DNA of 5,005 nucleotides from Gammaproteobacteria bacterium. Lineage in GTDB: Bacteria; Pseudomonadota; Gammaproteobacteria; GRL18. The first letter of the stretch is position 1. Each line of letters opens with the position of its first letter. Position numbers and translations under genes: made by a program. The notes beneath the pieces are model-generated. The model ran no database searches and was not told the origin of the DNA. It saw nothing but the letters and a program-made list of their open reading frames with translations. The stretch lies in the NCBI GenBank assembly GCA_023144715.1, contig JAGLFC010000048.1, positions 1-5,005 on the forward strand, written 5' to 3'. Positions 1 through 5,005 of the stretch are shown here, piece by piece.

Positions 1-590
1 GCAGAGCCACAATCGGTACACCAATGCACTGGTTTAGAGCCTTTATGCAAGTGTCCCTTATCAATAATTTTTCCTAAGGTACGGATAATATTGGCTTCAA
101 AATTAAAATCCATCGTGAGATAAGGATTATCCCAATCCCCCATCACACCCAGACGTTTAAAATCTTCTTTTTGTCCTTCCACTTGTTTACGAGCATAATC
201 ACGACAGCCATCACGGAAGGTTTTTGCATCGACTTTAACACCTGCTTTGCCTAATTTTTTCTCAACATTAAGCTCAATTGGTAAACCATGACAATCCCAA
301 CCGGGGATATAGGGGGCATCATAACCTCCCAATGTTTGTGATTTAATAATAATATCTTTAAGAATTTTATTGACCGCATGACCAATATGAATATTGCCAT
401 TGGCATAAGGGGGGCCATCATGCAAAATAAACTTGGGTCGTCCAGCCGCTTTTTCTCGCAATTGCTGGTAAATACCCTGCTCTTCCCATTGTGCCAACAT
501 ATTAGGCTCACGTTGAGCCAAATTTGCCTTCATTGGAAATTTTGTTTTTGGTAAATTCAAGGTATCTTTATAGATATTATTTTTACTCAC
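1..590 (-). CDS. ileS: Isoleucyl-tRNA synthetase, N-terminal 196 residues (runs off left edge)
   Basis: Class I aminoacyl-tRNA synthetase that charges tRNA-Ile with isoleucine in the cytoplasm. The family is usually about 930-940 residues, so roughly a fifth is present; the rest lies beyond base 1. Visible in the translation: the N-terminal helix region (LPKTKFPMKANLAQREP, from residue 13), the PYANGNIHIGH segment containing the class I HIGH signature at residues 68-71, the GWDCHGLPIE motif at 97-106, and the start of the CxxC-containing stretch HWCTDC (189-194) that leads towards the editing domain. The start is GTG (588-590), giving MSKNNIYKDT; a weak GAG lies six bases upstream. The ATG at 593-595 is out of frame and stops after two codons. 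It is last of the minus-strand genes seen here, 57 bases after ribF, and is probably co-transcribed with it. No frame damage is seen. Identification is very secure; the exact start is likely. Confidence 0.97.
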   Translation of the reverse strand, partial: MSKNNIYKDTLNLPKTKFPMKANLAQREPNMLAQWEEQGIYQQLREKAAGRPKFILHDGPPYANGNIHIGHAVNKILKDIIIKSQTLGGYDAPYIPGWDCHGLPIELNVEKKLGKAGVKVDAKTFRDGCRDYARKQVEGQKEDFKRLGVMGDWDNPYLTMDFNFEANIIRTLGKIIDKGHLHKGSKPVHWCTDCGS

Positions 591-602
591 AACATTCTCA
601 CT

Positions 603-625
603 TTTTGTTCTTAGTTTTGTTCTTA
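603..625. repeat. Two direct copies of an 11-base unit in the ribF-ileS gap
   Basis: The unit TTTTGTTCTTA occurs at 603-613 and again at 615-625, one base apart, giving a 12-base period. It lies in the 57-base gap between the ribF stop and the ileS start, so on the mRNA it forms an A-rich unstructured leader just before the ileS ribosome-binding region. It may simply be replication slippage. No function is known. Confidence 0.7.
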
Positions 626-647
626 ATGGCTATTTTTAACGATTCTT

Positions 648-1604
648 TTATTGCTCATTAGAAAAATAAGCCTTTGCTTCAACCACATCGTTTACGATTT
701 GTGTTTTTAATAAGTCAAAAGAGGCAAACTTTTTTTCTTCACGAATTTTATGTAAAAAATCAACATGCACCAGTTTGCCATAAAGATCATCATTAAAATC
801 AAATAAATGCACTTCTAATAAGCCCTTTTTTCCATCGACTGTGGGACGATAACCAATATTAGCAATACCGTTAATACCCTGACGGTGTATATCCTGACAA
901 ATACCTAAATCATTGCCCCATAAACGCACTGCAAATACCCCTGAAACAGCAGGCGTTTCACGATGTAAAGGCACATTAGCGGTTGGAAAACCAATGGTTC
1001 GCCCTTTTTCTGCACCATGTTGTACATGTCCTGACATCCAATAGGGACGATTTAATAAGCGTTGGGTCAATTCCATATTGCCTGATTCTAATGCTTGGCG
1101 AATACGAGTGCTACTGACTCTTTTATTATCAATGATAAAAGTCGCTGTATTTTCCACCTCAAAACCGTATTGTTTACCACTTTCAACAAGTGAAGCAAAA
1201 TTACCTGAGCGGTTTTTACCAAATTGAAAATCATCACCCACTTGTAAATAATGTAGTGCGAGTTTATTCACTAAAACAGCTTGTACAAATGTGTCAGCAC
1301 TTAATTGTGCAAACGCTTGATTAAAATGAATCACAAGCAATTTATCAATACCACAGTCACTGATGACCTCCACTTTATCTCTAAAACGAGTCAGTCGGGC
1401 AGGTGTATTTTGTGGTATAAAAAATTCGCGTGGTTGTGGTTCAAAGGTAATCACCAATGAAGGTAATTGTGCTTTTTTAGCTTTAGCACTTAATTGTGCC
1501 AAAATATGCTGATGCCCTTTATGGACACCATCAAAATTACCAATCGTCGCAACACAGCCCTGTGTTTGTTGTTTCAGATTATGTAAACCACGAATTATTT
1601 CCAT
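648..1604 (-). CDS. ribF: Bifunctional riboflavin kinase / FAD synthetase
   Basis: Converts riboflavin to FMN (C-terminal flavokinase) and FMN to FAD (N-terminal adenylyltransferase), both using ATP. With the chosen start the protein has 318 residues, against 313 in E. coli. N-terminal nucleotidyltransferase motifs: GNFDGVHKGH at 22-31, FEPQP at 54-58, GDDFQFG at 123-129, and SSTRIR at 164-169. Flavokinase motifs: GRTIGFPTAN at 201-210, ANIGYRPTV at 248-256, and LEVHLFDF at 263-270, which holds the family's catalytic glutamate. The frame is open to an upstream ATG at 1638-1640, adding 12 residues (MSRLYGVLYEKK). I prefer the ATG at 1602-1604 because it gives the family-typical MEIIRGLHNL start and has a GAG six bases upstream, while the longer start has no visible ribosome-binding site. 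It lies between murJ (91 bases upstream) and ileS (57 bases downstream), the usual arrangement. Confidence 0.97.
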   Translation of the reverse strand: MEIIRGLHNLKQQTQGCVATIGNFDGVHKGHQHILAQLSAKAKKAQLPSLVITFEPQPREFFIPQNTPARLTRFRDKVEVISDCGIDKLLVIHFNQAFAQLSADTFVQAVLVNKLALHYLQVGDDFQFGKNRSGNFASLVESGKQYGFEVENTATFIIDNKRVSSTRIRQALESGNMELTQRLLNRPYWMSGHVQHGAEKGRTIGFPTANVPLHRETPAVSGVFAVRLWGNDLGICQDIHRQGINGIANIGYRPTVDGKKGLLEVHLFDFNDDLYGKLVHVDFLHKIREEKKFASFDLLKTQIVNDVVEAKAYFSNEQ

Positions 1605-1695
1605 TTTTTTCTCATACAATACACCATATAAACGACTCATTAGGCAATAGAGCGATAAGTTTACCTTAATATGAAGATTGAGAGTAGGACTGTTT

Positions 1696-3249
1696 TTACT
1701 TCACACAGAAAAAATTATGTTTTCTGACTCCCAAAAGGAAGAGACAGGCAAAATAAACGGTGATTGCACATATAATCGTGGTGAGTAATTGAACAATTTG
1801 TTCTGATATTGACCAACTTAACCATTGATCCAATTCATAGTGCATTAACCATAGCACCACTAACATAGCACTATTGGCTAATATTACTTGTAGCCAAACC
1901 TTTGTCCAGCCTTTTGTGGGTGAGTATACACCATGCTTACGTAGCCAATGATAGAGTAAAAAAGCGTTACTAAACGCGGAAATAGAGGTTGCAATCGCAA
2001 GACCTGCATGTGCACCGGGATAATCCATTAAAAACCAAGGAATAACAATAATAATATTAAAAACCATATTAATAGTGAGAGCAATAATGCCTATTTTTAC
2101 AGGTGTTTTAGTATCCTGACGAGAATAAAATCCCGGCAGTAAGACTTTCACTAAAATAAAACCCACTAAACCAAAACTGTATGCCATTAGGCTCATCGAA
2201 GACATTTCAATATCATGTTTCAAAAATTGATCACTGCCAAATAAGGTGGTAATAATGGCTTCAGATAACATAAACAAGCCGATACCTGAGGGGATTCCTA
2301 AATAAATAACCCAACGAATGGCTTTGTCTAAAGTGGCTGAAAACTGTTCTTTTGATTCACTGATATGTTGCTTTGATAAACTGGGTAAAATAACCGTTGC
2401 CAATGCCACACCTAAAAGCCCTAATGGAAATTCCATCAAACGATCAGAATAATACAGCCATGAAATACTGCCTGTCACCAATAAAGAGGCAATAATGGTA
2501 TCTAATAATAAATTAATTTGTGCCACAGAGGCACCAAAGATAGCAGGAAGCATTAATTTAAGAATTTTTTTCACCCCTGCATGTTGCGGATTCCAACGAG
2601 GTCGAGCAAAAAAACCTAGGTGTGCAATAAAAGGCAATTGAAAGAATAATTGCAAAACACCTGCCAAAAATACACCGATTGCGAGTCCCATAATGGGCTG
2701 TTCCATCAATGGCACAATCCAGTATACCGAGGCTATCAAGACGACATTCAGTAAAACAGGTGTGAAGGCAGGTACGGCAAAGCGACCATAGGTATTTAAA
2801 ATTCCCCCTGCAAATGCAACCAAAGAAATAAATAAAATATAGGGGAAAGTAATGCGTAATAAATCAACGGTGAGTTCATATTGGGACTGATCTTTTTGGT
2901 CTAAATAACCCGGTGCAAAGATCATAATAATAATAGGGGCTGCGATCACACCGATTAAGGTAATCATAAATAACCAACCCCCTAACGTGCCTGATACATG
3001 TTGAATCAGATCCTTAACGGCGGCTTTATCTTGCTTTTCTTTATATTCGCCTAAGGTGGGTACAAATGCCTGATTAAATGCCCCTTCGGCAAATAAACGA
3101 CGCATAAAATTAGGAATTTTAAAAGCGATTAAAAAAGCATCCATGCCTGCTGAAGCGGCAAATTCTCGTGCAAAAATGACATCTCGTGCAAATCCCAATA
3201 CACGAGATAACAAAGTCATAATACCAACAATAAGAGTGGATTTAAACAC
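1696..3249 (-). CDS. murJ: Lipid II flippase MurJ (MviN family)
   Basis: Polytopic inner-membrane protein of the MOP superfamily that moves the peptidoglycan precursor lipid II from the cytoplasmic to the periplasmic leaflet. It has 517 residues, close to the E. coli length, with hydrophobic segments throughout that fit the family's 14 helices. Residues matching those essential in E. coli MurJ are present: Arg16 and Arg22 in SRVLGFARD, Asp37 in MDAF, Arg50 in the NFMRRLFAEGAF block, and Arg270 in SDRLMEFPLG. Other family blocks are FPYILFISL (135-143), LNTYGRF (151-157) and PGFYSRQDTKTPVKI (372-386). The start is GTG (3247-3249); an in-frame stop seven codons upstream rules out a longer protein, and the resulting FKSTLIVGIMTLLSRVLGF fits the family. 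No Shine-Dalgarno sequence is visible before it. It lies 118 bases after rpsT, beyond a strong terminator, so it probably relies on read-through or its own promoter. Confidence 0.97.
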   Translation of the reverse strand: MFKSTLIVGIMTLLSRVLGFARDVIFAREFAASAGMDAFLIAFKIPNFMRRLFAEGAFNQAFVPTLGEYKEKQDKAAVKDLIQHVSGTLGGWLFMITLIGVIAAPIIIMIFAPGYLDQKDQSQYELTVDLLRITFPYILFISLVAFAGGILNTYGRFAVPAFTPVLLNVVLIASVYWIVPLMEQPIMGLAIGVFLAGVLQLFFQLPFIAHLGFFARPRWNPQHAGVKKILKLMLPAIFGASVAQINLLLDTIIASLLVTGSISWLYYSDRLMEFPLGLLGVALATVILPSLSKQHISESKEQFSATLDKAIRWVIYLGIPSGIGLFMLSEAIITTLFGSDQFLKHDIEMSSMSLMAYSFGLVGFILVKVLLPGFYSRQDTKTPVKIGIIALTINMVFNIIIVIPWFLMDYPGAHAGLAIATSISAFSNAFLLYHWLRKHGVYSPTKGWTKVWLQVILANSAMLVVLWLMHYELDQWLSWSISEQIVQLLTTIICAITVYFACLFLLGVRKHNFFCVK

Positions 3250-3280
3250 GATGAAGGATCTATATAATCAAAAAAAGAAT

Positions 3281-3313
3281 AAAAAAAGCCAGACTCATAG
3301 AGCCTAGCTTTTT
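3281..3313 (-). terminator. Factor-independent terminator after rpsT
   Basis: Read on the minus strand, the arm AAAAAGCTAGGCTC pairs with GAGTCTGGCTTTTT around a TAT loop. This gives a 14-pair stem with two G-U wobbles (3283-3313) whose 3' arm merges into a run of seven T (3281-3287); another T run follows at 3271-3276. It would end the rpsT transcript before murJ. The A and T runs flank both sides, so it could act in either direction, but no plus-strand gene ends here. Confidence 0.85.
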
Positions 3314-3341
3314 AAGAAATTATGAGCTATTTTAAATAATA

Positions 3342-3362
3342 TTGATCGAATGTATCGATCAA
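3342..3362 (-). other. Small hairpin just after the rpsT stop codon
   Basis: A perfect 8-base inverted repeat, TTGATCGA and TCGATCAA, with a 5-base loop, begins five bases past the rpsT stop on the mRNA. The following sequence (AATATTATTT) is AT-rich but is not a clean T tract, so this is a poor terminator on its own. It may protect the mRNA 3' end or help the larger terminator about 30 bases further on. The stem is seen directly; the role is inferred. Confidence 0.55.
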
Positions 3363-3367
3363 AAATT

Positions 3368-3631
3368 TTAGCTTAATGCTTTAATTCTAGCATTAAGACG
3401 GCTCTTATGACGAGCAGCCTTATTTTTATGGATAAGACCTTTGCTGACAACACTATCAATAATGGGAGTGGCTATTTTAAAAGCACTCATTGCAGTTTCT
3501 TTATCACCTGCGTCAATCGCATAAACAGTATTTTTAATAACAGTACGAAATTCAGAACGTTTTTCAACATTTCTGGTACGGCGTTTAATGGACTGACGTG
3601 CGCGTTTTTTTGCTTGTGGTGAATTTGCCAA
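3368..3631 (-). CDS. rpsT: 30S ribosomal protein S20
   Basis: Small, highly basic primary-binding protein that contacts 16S rRNA and helps assemble the 30S subunit. It has 87 residues, the normal length for the family. The N-terminus MANSPQAKKRARQS and the C-terminal signature KGLIHKNKAARHKSRL (64-79) are typical. The start codon is TTG (3629-3631), preceded by GGGAGC with the GGAG about eight bases upstream. E. coli rpsT also starts with UUG, and that weak start is tied to translational self-control by S20, so the same is likely here. It stands first in the minus-strand block, with its own promoter and leader upstream and a terminator downstream, so it is probably mainly monocistronic. The frames overlapping it on either strand are shadows. 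Confidence 0.98.
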   Translation of the reverse strand: MANSPQAKKRARQSIKRRTRNVEKRSEFRTVIKNTVYAIDAGDKETAMSAFKIATPIIDSVVSKGLIHKNKAARHKSRLNARIKALS

Positions 3632-3666
3632 TGGTCTTGCTCCCGAATACTTATTTTTGTAATACT

Positions 3667-3690
3667 AAAAAAGTTGCTCAATTGAGCAAC
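3667..3690 (-). promoter_or_regulatory. Terminator-like hairpin (possible attenuator) in the rpsT leader
   Basis: On the minus strand the perfect 18-base palindrome GTTGCTCAATTGAGCAAC (3673-3690) is followed at once by six T (3667-3672). It can form a 7-pair stem with an AATT loop and a U tract, the shape of a factor-independent terminator. It lies 41 bases upstream of the rpsT start and about 20 bases after the predicted transcription start, with no minus-strand gene upstream for it to terminate. An attenuator or a 5' stabilising hairpin is therefore the natural reading. The stem is short, so its efficiency is uncertain. Confidence 0.6.
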
Positions 3691-3710
3691 CAATAAAATT
3701 AATTTTTAAA

Positions 3711-3746
3711 GCGGAACATTATCAGATATTTTTTTAAATAAATCAA
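3711..3746 (-). promoter_or_regulatory. Predicted sigma-70 promoter for rpsT
   Basis: On the minus strand a -35 element TTGATT (3741-3746) and a -10 element GATAAT (3718-3723) are separated by an optimal 17 bases. The bases after the -10 are GTTCCGC, a GC-rich discriminator in an otherwise very AT-rich region. Such discriminators are typical of stringently controlled ribosomal promoters. Transcription would start near 3711, giving a leader of about 80 bases. E. coli rpsT has two promoters; I see no convincing second one here. Confidence 0.65.
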
Positions 3747-3822
3747 GATTTTTTTAATGGTTTGATATAAATAATTGAGTATAAAACGAAATACCTTATT
3801 ATTTATCTCAGTAGTCGCCCCA

Positions 3823-3850
3823 TTGATTTTTCTTTATGCCCTGTTATAAT
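3823..3850 (+). promoter_or_regulatory. Predicted extended -10 sigma-70 promoter for queC
   Basis: A -35 element TTGATT (3823-3828) and a perfect -10 TATAAT (3845-3850) are 16 bases apart, and TGT precedes the -10 to make an extended -10 motif. Transcription would begin near 3857, giving a leader of about 100 bases before queC. It is divergent from the rpsT promoter about 75 bases away. A second TATAAT at 3932-3937 lacks a good -35 and would start the RNA on top of the ribosome-binding site, so it is less likely. Confidence 0.65.
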
Positions 3851-3856
3851 CGCTCT

Positions 3857-3955
3857 CATACCGCAGAATATGCGTGCATTTAAGTCTGCTGATAATGTCA
3901 AAAGCTATCATTAATCACCTATTTTGTCACTTATAATAAGAATAAGGCATATATT
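3857..3955 (+). other. queC leader region
   Basis: This is the roughly 100-base leader expected from the promoter upstream. It ends with AAGG (3944-3947) eight bases before the queC ATG, a reasonable ribosome-binding site. Weak pairing is possible: GCAGA (3863-3867) with TCTGC (3885-3889), or CGCA with TGCG inside the first 15 bases. The conserved features of a preQ1-I riboswitch are not visible, and no open frame or terminator is seen. Confidence 0.4.
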
Positions 3956-4633
3956 ATGAATAAGGCTCTGATTGTTTTTTCTGGTGGTCAGGATTCTACT
4001 ACTTGTTTGTTTTGGGCAATCAATACCTTTGGGCGAAAAAACATACTCTGTCTAAGTTTTGACTATGGTCAAAGGCATAAAATTGAGTTACAAGTCGCAC
4101 AAAAAATGGCTCAAATAGCCTCTATCCCACATACGGTGTTACCCATTAATACCTTTTCAATATTAGGAGGTAATGCACTCACTGATAATATTGAGATCAA
4201 TGATCAAGCCAGTCCAGAGGATCAATTACCGAACACTTTTGTGCCTGGGCGTAATCTTATTTTCTTAACGTATGCTGCGGCTTATGCCTATCAACGAGGT
4301 ATTAAAAATATTATTACAGGTGTGACACAAACAGATTATAGTGGTTATCCTGACTGCCGAGAAAACACACTCCATTCTTTAGAACAGACTTTACGATTAG
4401 GCATGGAATACGATATTAATATCCATACGCCCTTGATGAACCTCAGTAAAGCCGAAACCGTTCTTCTTGCTGAAGAACTCGGTGCAATGAAAGCAATGGC
4501 GTATACTCATACCTGTTATAATGGTGAACAACCCCCTTGTGGTCATTGTCAGGCATGTCTTTTACGGGCAAAAGGTTTTGCACAGGCCAATAGAATTGAT
4601 CCCTTAGTGAAACGTTTTGAACATTATGAGTAA
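3956..4633 (+). CDS. queC: 7-cyano-7-deazaguanine (preQ0) synthase QueC
   Basis: Cytoplasmic ATP-dependent enzyme of the PP-loop ATPase family that converts 7-carboxy-7-deazaguanine and ammonia to preQ0, the third specific step towards queuosine in tRNA. It has 225 residues, against 231 in E. coli. Visible motifs: the PP-loop SGGQDS at 9-14; FDYGQRHKIE at 35-44; NTFVPGRN at 93-100; TGVTQTDYSGYPDCR at 121-135; and four zinc-binding cysteines at 187, 195, 198 and 201 in the TCYNG...CGHCQAC region, matching the E. coli arrangement. The ATG start has AAGG eight bases upstream and gives the family-typical MNKALIVFSGGQDS. It appears fully functional. The next gene, a QueD-family frame, begins 16 bases after its stop, so the two are probably co-transcribed from the promoter upstream of queC. 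Confidence 0.97.
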   Translation: MNKALIVFSGGQDSTTCLFWAINTFGRKNILCLSFDYGQRHKIELQVAQKMAQIASIPHTVLPINTFSILGGNALTDNIEINDQASPEDQLPNTFVPGRNLIFLTYAAAYAYQRGIKNIITGVTQTDYSGYPDCRENTLHSLEQTLRLGMEYDINIHTPLMNLSKAETVLLAEELGAMKAMAYTHTCYNGEQPPCGHCQACLLRAKGFAQANRIDPLVKRFEHYE

Positions 4634-4649
4634 AGAGTAGGTTTTTCAG

Positions 4650-5005
4650 ATGACACATACATTATTTTACTTGGTTACTCTGCCATTTGAGGCTGCTTGC
4701 CACATTAATATTTTACCCAAAAAGCATCCAGCATCACAGATGCACGGTCATAGTTATCACGCATCCATTAGAGTAAAAATCTCTGAACGTCAAAAAGCAG
4801 AACAATATCCTATTCACCAGCTCAAAGAGCAACTTCAAAAAAGCATCAACCCCTTAGATTATAGTGTGCTTAATAATTTAATAGATGTACCCACTGATGA
4901 AAATTTAGCTCGCTGGATTCATCAAAAAATTAATCTACCCGATATTGATCGAGTGGCTATCCAAAGTACTCATAATAGTGGTGTTGATCTTGATAATAAG
5001 GGACA
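4650..5005 (+). CDS. QueD/6-pyruvoyl-tetrahydropterin synthase family protein with altered active site (runs off right edge)
   Basis: The first 118 residues are present. The T-fold family match rests on FEAACHI (13-19), MHGHSY (31-36), NPLDYSVLNN (67-76) and PTDENLARWI (81-90), which line up with FEAAHRL, LHGHSF, LDHHYLND and PTSEVLAKWI of E. coli QueD. QueD makes 6-carboxy-tetrahydropterin from dihydroneopterin triphosphate. Several key residues differ: zinc His16 is Cys17 here (with a His next to it), catalytic Cys27 is Ala28, catalytic His71 is Tyr71, and the pterin-anchoring Glu110 is Ser106. Zinc His31 and His33 are kept as His32 and His34. The canonical enzyme would end about here (120 residues), yet the frame is still open, so a second domain may follow. 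The ATG has a weak TAGG eight bases upstream. Position after queC suggests a deazapurine link, but catalysis by this part is doubtful; I therefore give no symbol. Confidence 0.8.
   Translation, partial: MTHTLFYLVTLPFEAACHINILPKKHPASQMHGHSYHASIRVKISERQKAEQYPIHQLKEQLQKSINPLDYSVLNNLIDVPTDENLARWIHQKINLPDIDRVAIQSTHNSGVDLDNKG

Noticed and set aside
251..511. Minus-strand open frame inside ileS
   Set aside because: It is an alternative frame within the clear ileS coding region containing the HIGH and GWDCHG motifs.
591..647. T-box leader before ileS
   Set aside because: The gap is only 57 bases, lacks the T-box sequence and a terminator, and T-boxes are not expected in gammaproteobacteria.
1605..1640. 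12-residue N-terminal extension of RibF
   Set aside because: It is open in frame but outside the family's normal N-terminus and lacks a ribosome-binding site; the ATG at 1602-1604 fits better.
3407..3622. Plus-strand open frame antisense to rpsT
   Set aside because: It lies wholly within rpsT on the opposite strand and shows no recognisable protein character; it is a by-product of the coding frame.
3487..3693. Minus-strand open frame overlapping rpsT in another frame
   Set aside because: It overlaps rpsT and its leader hairpin, with no family resemblance; S20 is unmistakable in the other frame.
3857..3955. preQ1-I riboswitch upstream of queC
   Set aside because: The conserved loop and A-rich tail motifs of the class are not visible; only weak short pairings exist.
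4443..4658. Minus-strand open frame across the queC-QueD-like junction
   Set aside because: It is antisense to the zinc-binding end of queC, with no recognisable product.

Overview
The window looks like ordinary chromosomal core from an AT-rich gammaproteobacterium. All gene products resemble their gammaproteobacterial homologues. The order rpsT-murJ-ribF-ileS is the arrangement I recall from pseudomonads and many other gammaproteobacteria; E. coli has rpsT next to ribF-ileS without murJ. The TTG start of rpsT is also a known gammaproteobacterial trait. Genus cannot be fixed from the sequence. There are no mobile elements, CRISPR arrays, tRNAs or rRNAs.

Left block, minus strand (1-3746). Read in transcription order, a promoter at about 3718-3746 drives rpsT (ribosomal protein S20). 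A structured leader with a terminator-like hairpin precedes the gene. After rpsT come a small hairpin and a strong factor-independent terminator (3281-3313). Next are murJ (lipid II flippase), ribF (bifunctional riboflavin kinase/FAD synthetase) and the first 196 codons of ileS (isoleucyl-tRNA synthetase), which runs off the left edge. The block serves translation, cell-wall export and flavin cofactor supply.

Intergenic divide (3632-3955). This 324-base stretch carries the rpsT leader and promoter on the minus strand and an extended -10 sigma-70-type promoter for queC on the plus strand (3823-3850).

Right block, plus strand (3956-5005). queC (7-cyano-7-deazaguanine synthase) is complete and intact. 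Sixteen bases later an open frame of the 6-pyruvoyl-tetrahydropterin synthase/QueD family begins and runs off the right edge. The pairing suggests a queuosine-precursor operon. However, the QueD-like part seen here lacks the catalytic Cys and His, the pterin-anchoring Glu and one zinc His of canonical QueD, while the frame itself is undamaged.

I see no clear novel multi-gene system. The observations most worth following are the degenerate QueD-like domain and the rpsT leader hairpin, whose arm could also pair with the ribosome-binding site.
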